This document shows positions 46,765 to 57,976 of a stretch of DNA of 64,000 nt, piece by piece (position 1 is the first letter of the stretch; the number at the start of each line of letters is the position of its first letter). A program made the position numbers and the translations under genes. Source of the DNA: Acanthococcus lagerstroemiae (Eukaryota; Arthropoda; Insecta; Hemiptera; Eriococcidae); the NCBI GenBank assembly GCA_031841125.1, contig CM063106.1, forward strand, positions 18,042,001 to 18,106,000. The letters are read 5' to 3'. The notes beneath the pieces were generated by a model. The model was given only the letters and a program-made list of their open reading frames with translations. It did no database searches and was not told the origin of the DNA.

Positions 46765-47840
46765 TTTGTTAATGAGCGTGCGTGTGTGTAGCATTAGAAG
46801 CGCTCTCTACATTTCATTTCACGTCCCAATACAATAACTCTCACCCCCCGAGGAGGAAAAACGAAATCAGACTCGATTTTCTTTTTAGGTTTTTTAAATT
46901 TCAATGCAGAATGTCGGTACCAGCTTAATGAGCGCTCAGATAGTACCAGACGATTTCGTTTTCTTCTTTTTCCAACCACATTTTAGAAGAAACTTCTGGT
47001 GTGCGTCTAGTGGAAATCCTAAATCCACTAAAGCAGCTATTTTTTATCGTAAGAATCAATATAGTGTGTAAAAACGCAAAGGTCTCCAAAAAAAAATACT
47101 AGGATTTTCTCCTCGTCATTTTGGCAACTAGTCCGCACCCGGTTTCAACTATATAGTTTAATTTTTCCAGCTTGCAGAATACTGCCACATTACACTGTCA
47201 GATCTATTAGTTTCTTCGATTGCACTCTCGATCCAAAGAACTATTGATTACCATTTTGATATTTTATCAATTACTTTTTCACGCCTGATTAGAGCAAATA
47301 AATTCTTTTCGGTTACTAAAAAATCCAGCCAGCAAACGTTTTAAAGAACTCATTATTTTTATGGTGAAACTAAAGAAAATGGCAGACTGTTTTCCTGATT
47401 TCCCTCCTAAAGAAGGTCAGATGATGTTTCTGGAGCCACTTCTGTGCGAATCAGGTCGCACGATTCAAATATTTTATCATAAGAAAAATATAACATAGTA
47501 AAGCCCTAACACGTGAAAAGAATATAATAATAAATTTCAGAAATAAACATGCGATATTAATCCTGTCTCTACTGATATGGACCATTTTTAGTGTCATAGT
47601 ACGCCGGTACTCGGCTGCTCAGCGCCAATTAATCAACTTTAAATTTGATTATTTAGGTAATTCGAAATTTAAAATTCAAATTCTAGGGTATCTATACCTA
47701 TTTTATTGTAAAAACTTTTACATGAAATTTATATCATTAATTTTATATTACATTGACGTTTCATTTAAAAATTTATTATTGAAAAATTACCTAATTGAAG
47801 TTCGCAGTTAGAAATTTAATAATAAATTAAAAAATTACAT
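46765..47840. other. Gene-free AT-rich region
   Basis: No gene or structured repeat seen. AT content rises strongly from 47650 to 47840, just before the R1-like fragment. Confidence 0.35.
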
Positions 47841-47844
47841 TCAG

Positions 47845-48202
47845 TCGCCATTAAGTACGACCAACCAACGTTCGTGCTGAAAGAAGAGAGGATCGCGCCA
47901 TGTCCAGCGCTGAAGTACCTGGGGCTGTGGTTCGACGGCAAGCTGTCGTTCCGCGAGCACTTCCGGAGAGCGGCGGCGAAGGTAGACCGGGTCGCCGGGC
48001 AGCTATCGCATCTGATGGCGAACCTGGGCGGCCCGAGGGAGCAGAAGCGGAGGCTGTACGCGAACGTCGTGCTGTCGGTCCTGATGTACGGAGCACCGGT
48101 ATTCGCGGACGCCGTCCAGATCCCGTACCGGAGAGTGAAGCTGGAGAAGGTGCAGCGGAGAGTCGCGCTGAGGTGCGTCAGTGCGTATCGCATCACTGAG
48201 AG
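47845..48202 (+). pseudogene. R1-like non-LTR retrotransposon, RT C-terminal fragment
   Basis: One uninterrupted plus frame reads ALKYLGLWFDGKLSFREHF, then AAAKVDRVAGQLSHLMANLG, GPREQKRRLYANVVLSVLMY and GAPVFADA, ending VQRRVALRCVSAYR. This is the post-RT region of R1/LOA/Jockey-type LINEs, with the hallmark KYLGVxxD and SVLLYGAPVWADAL motifs. It is only about 115 codons of a protein of about 1000 residues, cut at both sides. It is strikingly GC-rich beside its AT-rich flanks and has no stop, so it is either recent or from an element with different base use. It breaks at SAYR, right where CACTGAGAGAATTG begins. Confidence 0.85.
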
Positions 48203-49007
48203 AATTGCTCGGTAATAGTTCTCTTATAGTTACGCAATGGTCGCCAAAATTGACAAAAATCGTAGCAATCACGCATTCATTGCTATAAACAGCAGCAATG
48301 AAACCTGAACTGTTTCAGAATGATTAATTCCATTACTCACAACAGAATTTCTCAGTAATAGTTACGTCGGCATGTTTGTGAATTGTTATAATTACCTGGT
48401 CAAGAAATATTACTAATATAATCACGTGTATCCATTCCTCTACTTCGTTATGGTGAGACCTGAATTCTCTCAGAATCATTATTGTCATCCCTTCGCACTC
48501 AATTATGTTTTAGTCCGTGTACCAATTACTACTTTTTGAGGAATGGATATTGTATGTGTTCACAAATGGTTATAGTTTTTGGTGGTGTACACATTACCGC
48601 GTAAATATAGGTGTAAATACGGGGAAGAGATGGAATTAGAACCGGAGAACTACAGTAATGAATATATACCATATGGTACAAATTGGAAAGAAGGAATCAC
48701 TATATACATGAGCGGTATTCATTACGGAAATCTATTTGATCAAATAACGAATATTGTCCTATACTACGACCAGACAGGCGCCAGACTTCTGCTGTCGTTT
48801 CGAAGATCATCACTTCCAGTGCCTAATACCTATACTCGTATATATATATCCGTTGTCCGCAGTGTTTGTGTCTCACGTGCAACATTATTTCAGAGTCAGT
48901 ATTCATCGGAACTTACTCAGAAGTGATCATTTTTTATTCGAACGTCATTTTAGTTGTTAGTTACTGGCAGTCCGTGTTCTTGCAATTATATTGAGTGCGT
49001 GGTCATC
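48203..49007. other. Region upstream of the SAMD3-like gene
   Basis: Contains imperfect direct repeats (GAAACCTGAACTGTTTCAGA near 48299 and GAGACCTGAATTCTCTCAGA near 48455; GTAATAGTT at 48212 and 48356), which resemble subterminal repeats of a DNA transposon. An open frame at 48579-48926 (115 codons) has no recognised family and may be leader or chance. Confidence 0.4.
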
Positions 49008-51520
49008 ATGGAAGACAATGCGAGTAAGTAAATACATTTCATCTTGTGTATAAGTTATTCCTAGCTGATATTACTTATAATAATATTGTAGTGCATGATT
49101 ATGTTCTCAATGGTGGTGGCGAATACAAAAGTCTGATGGATATAGATCAACAGCAGTAAGTTTACATCTTTTGTGTGTGGTGCGTGTGTATGTACACATA
49201 TCGTTTTACGCTAATAATACTGCTAATACCGCTTATTTTAGTAACAGTTCACTGCAAGATAAATCTCACCGTCCGAAGTTTTTATCAACAATGGGGCCCG
49301 ACACAATGGTGAAAATTTTGTAGAGTTACTCTCGATTGCGCTTACACAAATAAAATACACACGTACCAGAGTATAAGAATATTGTTCCTAATAATATACT
49401 TATTCTTCTATAGGGTCTGTTGGGTAGTGTGTTGGGAGGAAAGCCGATTCTCCTGAGTTATGAAAATTTAGGAGTTCTACTCCCTACGCACAGAAGTCGC
49501 CTAGTTCATTTGATAATAGAAGAAGAATTCGAATCTCAAATAGGAAGAGACGACTCACTTAATGATTTCAGGTACATATATACTTAGTATAAGGACATGT
49601 TGTCTGTGTACGATATTGCCTATCTTACTGTGCTGATACGAAAATAGGCTATATTGTAACCCTACATGTGCTTGCTTTTTAATCTGTGTACAGTATTTCA
49701 TCTTACCGATTTACTCGATTAGCACGCGAGATTGTCAAGCTTTTTCCAATAGAGGACGAATGTGTGTATTATTCGGCTTTTAAAACCACCAAAACAGCAG
49801 ATAATGAGAAAATAACGATACAAGCGAGTGGGAAACTGCTCGATCATTTCACCTATTTTAAAGGAATTTTAGTAAAATCTCGGCATCATAAGACCTACAA
49901 AAACCACTGCTGTAGTTACTGCTGTGACGCCTCATGGTTTGTTTTCACTCTTCTTTTTCATATACCTTATTACAGCTTATTACTTTTGGTTAGGTACCTA
50001 TTGTACGACTTTTCTCTTTCACGATTTTTATTATCTCAACTTACAGCTTTGCGCTTTAAGCCCTTCCTTTCCGTGCCTTCTAGAGCATGTGTGTACTCAG
50101 TGTCGAATTAAAATATTTTCTGGCTGTGCGTAGAGATAAATTGCGCCCCTTTTTGAATATCATAATATATTATGAGAAATTTTGCACTCACAAAAATTCT
50201 GCTTCCTATAAAATCATGAAAGATATTGTTAAAGCAATTTACCCGTATATATATATATGTAAGGACTAATTAAAATTTTGAAATAATTTTAGATAATATT
50301 GATGAGAGTCAACAGACAAATGAGTGCCACAAATTCCTGCTCGAAGGCCGTCTTGAACCTGTAGAGGAGCTCCGCAAGTCGTGAGCGGTAACTTTTGATA
50401 TTCGACAAAAAGCTCTGAAGGATGCGAAAATTAGCGTACACTAATATTTTCAGAAGTATCCGGTATTGATAAATCAAACTGCTGTTGAATTAGTAAGTTT
50501 AGTATACATTTTCTTCCTATAGAAATGGGGCGCATATTTATGACCTCACTGTTTCTTTTTTTATTTGTATATTTTGAGAATGTGCATTATGCCTACCTAT
50601 ACGGACTTTCAGGTCCAAACCTGCGGTTACAGTAGTTCTCCAATAAAAGTGTGAATATTCGTATAGTATTGATTATGTAATTCAAAATGCTCGCAACCCC
50701 GAAAAGTGAATTTTTCAAGAAACGAAATAAACGTTTCAAAAATTTTGTTCCGAACTTCAACTATTTCTGAAGTTGTTAGGAAAATTAATCTTGACGTCCA
50801 CTCGCGGTTGTAATTCGAAAATAGTCGAATTCGGAAAAGAAATGATTTTTTAAAAAGGTTTTTTTCGTTTTCTGGAAAATTTACTTTTTGGAGTTACGAG
50901 CATTTTTAATTACATATGATCGATATATCTTCTTGAAACTTGATGAACAATTGCTAAAGGTTCCAAAGAATAAGTGGGAAATTCTTTACAGCTCGACGTG
51001 GCAATTATTGTCAGCTACATCAAGTTGTAAACTGACTTACCACTTTTAAACGAATATGATTTAATCTAATAACTTATTCATTTTCAGATCAATTTCGATT
51101 TTGAAAAATTATACCCGGGAAAAGTAAATTTATTATTCAATAGGTGGAGTGCATTACGGAAAAAATTGGCCGAACAATTTGAACAAAAAAATTCAAAGTG
51201 GAAATCTATTGATTCGAACTTACCTGATGGTACGTATATAATTATGATGCGTTGTGTAATTTCATCTTGAACTTTTGGGTGCGCGTGATGGATGCATTTG
51301 CACATGCGAGGTATTTTGCAGTGCATCAGGATAATCATTCGAGTCTTATTGAAAACACTCATTTTATATTCCATCAGATCAGAAGGACGCCTTGATACTT
51401 GGGCAGTTACCAAAACTTATCAAGCCAGCTCCTATACGGAAATCAAGGACTACAAATCTGGTCGCGGTGCATAAGCCTTCAAGTCAAGAAGTAGAATCAT
51501 CGTTCATTAATATTCTTACG
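49008..51520 (+). pseudogene. SAMD3-like family gene, eight exons, two stops in exon 6
   Basis: Exons: 49008-49023, 49092-49155, 49242-49308, 49414-49571, 49694 to about 49925, 50293-50492, 51088-51229 and 51378-51520. Apart from the weak GTGAAA after exon 3 and the unresolved donor of exon 5, donors are clean (GTAAGT, GTACAT, GTACGT, GTAGGT); acceptors are AG and the phases join. The predicted protein starts MEDNAMHDYVLNGGG, then has a LLGSVLGGKPILLSYENLG block, RSRLVHLIIEEEFES, FTRLAREIVKLFPIEDECVY, GKLLDHFTYFKG, TFDIRQKALKDAKISV, FDFEKLYPGKVNLLFNRWSA and KPSSQEVESSFINIL. This order matches the uncharacterised proteins annotated as SAMD3-like in many insects; the function is unknown. In exon 6 TGA at 50382 replaces an expected Trp and TAA at 50442 interrupts the run, so this copy is probably dead. 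No exon is assigned after 51520. Confidence 0.7.
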
Positions 51521-51614
51521 GTAGGTTTCATATATGAATTAGTCGGCGGTTGTTAGCGCGAGTCATGGTAAAAATACAGTTCCGAAGTCGAATTAGATCC
51601 CTACCGGTATTCGT

Positions 51615-52168
51615 GTATAATGATCACGGCCCTCTTGATTCAAGGCCTGGACATCGAAAAAACGTGACGCTGAGTGAAGGTCGAAAAACTGTGCGCGCCT
51701 GTGTATTTAAATGAGGAAATCGTCAACTTTGAAAAATTGTAAAAAAATCAGGAATTCTTCTATAGTTCTGAAACTTGGCACACGCGTAGTTATTACTTTT
51801 GTGCACTTGTCATAAAAATGTCGGAATTTTATAACGCTGCTCTAGGACTTTTGTTATTAATTTACTGAATGCGATTTTTTCCCCATAAGACACATGTTAA
51901 CCAAAATACATGGGCTTTAAATGCAAAATGAGCGAAAAAAAATCCAAAAAATCCATACAAATAGGCTCATTAGAAAGGAAATTACAAGGGCTACAACTGT
52001 ACAACTTTTACCCTTGTCAATTTTTCATAAAATGAGTATTTTCCGAGGAAAATGCGGAAAACAGATTTTTGTCCATATAAACGCCTACGTGTTATAAACC
52101 CAGCTTTCGCTCAGCGTCACATTTTCTCGATGTCCAGTTCTTCAATCAAGAGGGCCGTGCTATGATAC
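51615..52168. mobile_element. 554-bp MITE with about 60-bp TIRs
   Basis: The left arm (CACGGCCCTCTTGATT, then CTGGACATCGAAAAAA and GTGACGCTGAG) and the reverse complement of the right arm match with few differences. Inner words (GAAAAATTG) continue the inverted match weakly. The element lies 95 bp after the last assigned exon of the SAMD3-like gene. It has no coding capacity. Target duplication is not clear. Confidence 0.85.
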
Positions 52169-52299
52169 GTGTTCCTGCTTAGGAAAAAGGAGGTTGTGGC
52201 TTTTTAAAATCGTTTAAGAATTCGTAACTATATATGCCTTTTAAGTTTTACTTCGGGTTTTTCAAAATTCAATTTCTTTTTACATTTTTCTTCTTTTTT

Positions 52300-52570
52300 T
52301 TTTCTCATTGAGAATTTTAACTGTGGACCTTTTCCACGACGAATACCGCGACCTGCTGAACGCCGTGACCGCCGATCTCTTTTTCAGCTCACAAGAGGAA
52401 ACCGCGTGTTCGCGAGCCTTCGCGTGGCCCTTTTGGCCGACCGTCCAGCCCGCGACCGTCATCGCCTCCGGCCGAGATTTTTTTTACAAACGTCCGGTTG
52501 TGTCTATGTGTAGCGATCATTTTTATTATTTGTGCTTCGAAGACCGCTTTGATCGCGACATGAGGTCGTA
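52300..52570 (+). other. GC-rich open frame between the two transposon-like genes
   Basis: An AG-preceded stretch reads LTVDLFHDEYRDLLNAVTAD, then LFFSSQEETACSRAF and ends DRDMRS at a stop next to a GTAAGT donor (52569). It is far richer in G and C than both neighbours. It could be a missing exon of one of the flanking genes or an insertion. I recognise no domain. A (GA)n run follows at 52614-52632. Confidence 0.3.
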
Positions 52571-52876
52571 AGTACCCTTTTTGTAAGAGAGAATGTAAGG
52601 GACCATGGCTTAGAGAGAGAGAGAGAGAGAGATGCTTTAATTTTCTTTTTACTTTTCTCGCTTCTGGCCCCGGAACTATAGAATATTCAACATGTGATCT
52701 GGGTAACCGCCTTCCAAAGCCCTGGCACCTCCCGCTCCCTGGGCGAGTCTCGTATGAACTAGTCGTGGCTTTTCCCAGGCCCTTTCGGATGTCTGCATTT
52801 TTTGAGCGTTGACGCCGATTTTTCGACTTAAGCACGTACCTACTCGCTGATAAACGGAAGGTATCAGCAGTACAAT

Positions 52877-54125
52877 GTGCGCAGGTTTGTGAGCGATCGA
52901 AATACCTTGGTTTTTCTTGGTTGGTCGTTCATAAAAATGCCACACTATTCAGATGTTAATCGTACGCGTGTATTGAATATTTTGGAAGATTTTACTAATT
53001 TTTTAAACAACGAAATAGAATCGATAATTAATGAACTCGATGAATACCTGAATTCATTACAAAGTAACGTTTTAATTATGAATTTTGTTCAAAGTCCGTT
53101 CTGGCAACAAAGATTACATGAACTTAACGTATGGAATGAAAATAAGCCTTTTGTTTTCCCTATTTTTCTATATTTTGACGATTTCGAAAATAATAACCCT
53201 CTTGGGAGCCATGCCGGGCTCGCTAAGTGTGGTGCGGTTTATGTTTCGTGCCCATTCTTACCAAAAAATTTAAAATCTAAATTGAATAATATTTTTTTGT
53301 TTGTTTTATTCAATTCTTTGGATAGAAAATTATTTAAAAACAAAAGGGTTTTCGAATCTGTTGTGCAAGAATTCAATTTTTTAAGTCAGAACGGCATCTC
53401 TATAACAGTTAATAATGAATTAAAGCACGTTTATTTCGAGCTCGCACTGTTATTGGGAGACAATTTAGGATTACATTCTATTTTAGGGTTGAACGAATCA
53501 TTTCGTGCAACACATGTTTGTCGTTTTTGCACCATTACTTTCAATGACTTGAATGCGTATGTGTGCCCTAGTGAACTAAAACTATTGTTACGTTCTGAAG
53601 AGAAGTATAATGAAGACATTCTGAACGTATCACGTGGCGTAGAAAATTCACATGGTATAGTCGAAGAATGCGTTTTGCATAAAATTGATAATTTCCATAT
53701 GTTGAAAAATGTATCAGTGGACGTTATGCATGACGTATGGGAGGGAATAGTTCATTATGACCGTGGGCAAAATTCTGCATTATTTCATTTTTACAAAACA
53801 CTACTTTTCTACAAATCGGTTGAATAATAGAATTTTAGCCTTCAGTTACCAAAACTGGGAGCAAAAACCGACTGAAGTAAACGAAATTCAATTAAAGAAG
53901 AAAAAACTGAAGATGACGTCCGCTGAAACGATAACGTTTGTAAGAAATATGACTTTGTTAATCGCAGATATGGTTCCAGAAGAAGATCCATACTGGAAAT
54001 TATTCTTATGTTTAACGAAAATGTTAGAAATAATTATGTGTGAAACGATACACCAAAACACACATAAGTATTTATCTGTTTTAATTACTGAATATTTGAC
54101 ATTATTAACTTTCAACATTTTCTGA
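52877..54125 (+). pseudogene. Tnp2-like (En/Spm-CACTA type) transposase, one frameshift
   Basis: The first frame (52877-53827) carries VFPIFLYFDDFENNNPLGSH, AGLAKCGAVYVSCPFLP, SKLNNIFLFVLFNSLDRK, LALLLGDNLGLHSILGL, a CRFC zinc-like pair and SVDVMHDVWEGIVHYD. These are landmark blocks of the large animal transposase-like family with DDFExNNPLGSHAG and MHDxxEG motifs, related by me to tnp2 of CACTA elements. After HYD the reading switches by one base to the frame of GKILHYFIFTKHYFSTNRLN, LNNRILAF and LKMTSAETITFVRNMTLLIA, up to TGA at 54123. The usual N-terminal half and the C-terminal third are missing. The gene is in the same orientation as the SAMD3-like gene 1.4 kb upstream. The family call is by memory of motifs; tnp2 relation is tentative. 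Confidence 0.75.
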
Positions 54126-55620
54126 TGGAGGGCTACTGATTTGTGAACTAAAACTCCTTCCATACGCCCTTGAGCTACACTGAAGATCTTTCATTAGCGA
54201 TATTGTTGCAGCGTTTAGAAGGGTTATTTTGAATTTTTGAGTAAAAGTAAGTACTCCGCCATTTGTAAGAACCAATTTAAAAATACCCATATCTGTATTA
54301 CTCCATTATTGCTATTAGAGTTTCCTTTTTTTTTTTTATGCTTCAAGTTTTTAGATTGAGCTTGGAAGTTGTCATCGATGAATTTACCAGATTTGAAAAC
54401 GAGATTTTTAGTTGCCGTTACATTACGCATATACTTTAAGACATTCATGAACCCCTTTCCGTTTCTACCGCCAGTGTTTTTATTTTAACCTTAGGATAAA
54501 TCTGATATGTAAATAGAAAAAAATGAATTTAGAGATGAACAAATAAGTTTTTAGTGGCTACCGATCCACAAGAAGTGGTGTTTTCATGTTCATATTATAT
54601 TTTTACTTTGTTTCAGGTTTAGTTTTTTCTCTATCCTCAGATTCCTCACATACCACAGTTACCATCAATCATGAATTCTTCAACGACCTAGAAACCTTTC
54701 TATTTATGCGATATCTACAGGACAGATTTTTACACCAATTTTACGCTCAGGCCAACCTTTCATGTCACAAGTTTGAACTCAAGGTCAAAATAAACAGCAA
54801 AACTTCATTCACAATTACTACTGAAAATACCCAATGAGATATATATTTTCTTTAAGTCACCCTTAATTACGTCTTATCACTTTATCAGACATACGAGGCC
54901 CGGGCTAGGAGGAGGCGATTCCCTCAAATCTTTCTTAAAAGGGCAATTGGGAAAGTGGAAACTTTTAACTCGCCTGTAAAATTTTTAAGAATTTGAGTAA
55001 GCATATCCTCCTCCACATTTCTTCTCCCGCTCGCCCTGTAAATGTAAGAAAGAAATATATTAATTGAAGAACTGAATAAGTAGAAGTCTTTCGTAAAAAT
55101 ACATCGACGACAAAATTACATAAATCAATATAAGTTATTGATCTGAGATGAAGATAAAATTTGACGCCGAATAAGTAGAATCATGAAACCTTAGTCCTGC
55201 CTCTCTAGTAGGTATCTCATTTTCCATCCATGGTTTTCTTCTTTCTGTTGTTGGAGTACCTACCTAATTTATTCCTTGCTGTAACTTGAGCCCCCGCAAG
55301 AAGTTGAGATAGACTTGAGAAGAGCCCACGAAAGAGGACACCGGTGGGGGGGGGGGAGAAAGTAGTGAGAAATATATTTTTCAATCGTTGAACTGATTTC
55401 ATGTTAATGTTACATATTTCATTGTAGAAAAGCGTGCAATGCGTAAAGTGAATTGGCCCATTTCCTATCGTTCATACACTCGATTTTTCACCTCATTTCA
55501 ACGTGCAGTCAAAGTTTCCCCTTACAAAACAACGTTTTAAGAATCAAATATTAAGACTATAAAACTTATCCGGGAGCCGATATTGACAGTGATCAACTGA
55601 TCATAACTAGGTAGTAAAGA
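54126..55620. other. Gene-free region downstream of the transposase
   Basis: Open frames on both strands (for example 54224-54448 minus and 54586-54837 plus) show no family. A G run of about ten at 55345 and pyrimidine-rich words are the only structure. I found no inverted partner of the CACTGAGAGAATTG word at 48194. Confidence 0.35.
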
Positions 55621-57770
55621 AATGTGAGCTTAAATTGAAGAAACTTGGTCAAAAGAAGAGGTAAAAAGATGGAATTTAAAAAAGTTGGAAAATAATAATA
55701 ATATTAGCGAGAAATATCAGAGGGATTTTGCATTAGAATTAAGTTAGAGGTTTAAAAAACACAGGACATTAACAGTGTGGAGGAAGAATGGTGTAAAATG
55801 AAGGAGGGAATATTAAAGTTAGCAGAAGAAAATCTAGATAAAACTAAAGAGAAGAAAAGTAATCATGGATGAAGGAGGAAATCCTCAGAAAGCGGGATGA
55901 ACGAAGAAAATATAAGAATGCAACCGATAGGGAAGGTAGATTAGTTTATCAAAGGTTTAGGAATGAAACAAAGAGAGAGTATATAAAAAGGCAAAGGAGG
56001 AATGGATGAAGGAAAATAGTGATAAGATAGAAGAGTTTATGAATAAAGGACAAATAGACTTGGCCTATAGAAAAGTACAAATGGAGTTTAGAGACAGATG
56101 GAAGAAAGCCAGTAATATAACAAATGAGGAGGGAGAGCGCCTATTTACACAGCTAAAGGAAAAATGAAAAGGTTGGTCGAGTATGTAGAAGAACTGTATA
56201 GTAATAATGGGGATGAAGAGATAAGAATGGAGAGGGAGGAAGATGTGGAAGAAAATAAGAGGGGAGACTCAATTTTAAGAGGTGAATTTGACAAAGCATT
56301 GAGAAAGCTCCAGGAGTGGATGAGATACTAGCTAAATTATTACAGAACTTAGGAGATATGTAAATTATACAAAAATTAGTATGTCATATGTATTTATGAT
56401 AAAGGGGAAATGGCAGAGAGCTTTCAAAAGAGTGCTATTGTAACTATACCAAAAAAAGCAGAAGCAGATAGGTGTGAAGATTTTCGAACGATTAGTCTTC
56501 TTTCACAAGCGTCAAAAATATTAACTAGGATAATTTCTAGAAGAATTGAGAACAGAATAGATGCAGAACTAGTAGATGATCAGTTTGGATTTAGAAAAAG
56601 TAGAAGTACTAGGGAAGCAATGTTAACTTTGAGATTAATTGTAGATGGGAGACTCCAAACGAGGCATGATACATATGTGAGGGCGCATACGAAAAGGGAT
56701 CAGTTGACCAATATTTCGACTTTTACATTTCTGGCTAAGTTTATGTAAATCTCCCTCAGAAATCTAATAAAACTAACTCCAGACGTCTATCATGAAAATT
56801 CAGCGAGATATTGCAGTTTCAAGTGAGGTAAGTCAAAATTTATTATTTCAAAAATATCAACAAAAAAAAAAGTATAAGAAGGAAATAGCATGTTCTTATG
56901 TAAAATTAAATTGTTCGAAAACAATTTCCTGTAAATACTGGACAGTGGGCATATTTTCTTCTTGCCCTTTTAAATGCGAGAGCAGGCAAATACATTTACC
57001 CGTTGTCAGGATGAGTTGCCTACATACCTGCTGAAGGAGAGTGTCATTTCTCGCTTAGTACTTACAATCTTATAATGTAGGTAACTTATCCGGCTGCATG
57101 AATGCCTGTCTACTTTTACCGTTGAAGGGACTCGGATCCGAAAATTTCCAATGAAATTCCTTAAAAATCGTTGGAGAATTTCCCCAAGTTTTTCGATGAA
57201 ATTCTTCGGAGGTCATCAAACATTCAAATTCTTTGGAAAACATTGAAAATTTTTCCAGAAAAGAACAGACAAGAGATTAGAGGAGCGTGTAGTAGTATGC
57301 AGGACCTTCACAGTTGAAATGTTGGTAGCAAGTAACAGAACTGTAATTTAAAAATACCTTTCAATTTTCAATGCTTCTCCGGTAACGTTTTACTTTCGGT
57401 CCACTGGTCCATTTTCGTATATTCGCCCTCACGTATTTGGCATTCGTTGATATTGAAAACACTTTTGACCATGCTAATTGGGATAAAAGGTTTGATATTC
57501 TAAAAAAGATAGGAATAAAATTAGAAGAAAGACACGTTTTGTAAACTTGTGTAGAAGACATAAAGCCACATTAAGAATGGAAGGAGAGAGGGGTGGCTAA
57601 GAGACAAAAAGGTGTAAGGCAGGGGTACTCCTTATCTCCAGTATTACTTAATCTGTACATAGAGTGGGCCATAAAAGAAACAAGAAAAATGTGAAGCCGG
57701 TGTCACTATACGCTGTACATGGACAGCGAGTAAAGCTGCTCAGGTTTGCAGATGATATTGTCTTATCAGT
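55621..57770 (+). pseudogene. Non-LTR retrotransposon, linker and reverse transcriptase, split by an insertion
   Basis: From about 55640 the plus strand shows the Lys/Glu-rich linker between endonuclease and RT, with many frameshifts. The RT begins with a VEELYSNNGDEE block (56189), FQKSAIVTIPKKAEADRC, EDFRTISLLSQASKILTRII, ELVDDQFGFRKSRSTREAML and a TLRLIVDGRLQTRHDTY end at 56675. RT continues at 57434 with LAFVDIENTFDHANWDK, then GVRQGYSLSPVLLNLYIE and RFADDIVLS (catalytic ADD). The gap is an inserted TIR element. The frame is lost near 57770. Multiple stops make it inactive. Confidence 0.85.
56676..57433. mobile_element. 758-bp TIR element inserted at a TA site in the LINE
   Basis: Left end TGTGAGGGCGCATACGAAAA and right end, inverted, CGTGAGGGCGAATATACGAA define terminal repeats of about 35 bp that go on to GATCAGTTGACC/GACCAGTGGACC. 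A TA dinucleotide sits at both borders (56674-56675 and 57434-57435). Removing the element with one TA restores HDTYLAFVDIENTFD of the RT. TA duplication suits Tc1/mariner-type movement. No transposase is encoded. Confidence 0.85.
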
Positions 57771-57976
57771 ACACATGCTTACACGTTTAACCCTTCCGCT
57801 CCCAAGAACAGGAAAATTTTTTTGTCACCAAATCTGTAGTGAAACTTGTTCAGTAGGCTCTCAAGAACACGAAACTCGTTAGAAATAATTTTTTAAACGT
57901 CTAAACCGCCCTCTTGTTGATGGGACGACGTGTCCAAGAATAATTATTTAGGATTATTCGGTGGGATATATTGCCT

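Noticed and set aside
47900..48272. Other long open frames over the R1-like fragment
   Set aside because: GC-rich coding DNA opens all frames; only the frame with KYLGLWFDGKLSF has family motifs.
50381..50453. A 73-nt mini-intron that would remove both stops in the SAMD3-like exon 6
   Set aside because: Splice signals look good, but the length is not a multiple of three and the joined frame meets a stop soon after, while the skipped stretch itself resembles the family.
52389..52835. 148-codon minus-strand open frame
   Set aside because: It runs through a (GA)n microsatellite and antisense of a more plausible plus frame, and has low-complexity Ser/Leu repeats.
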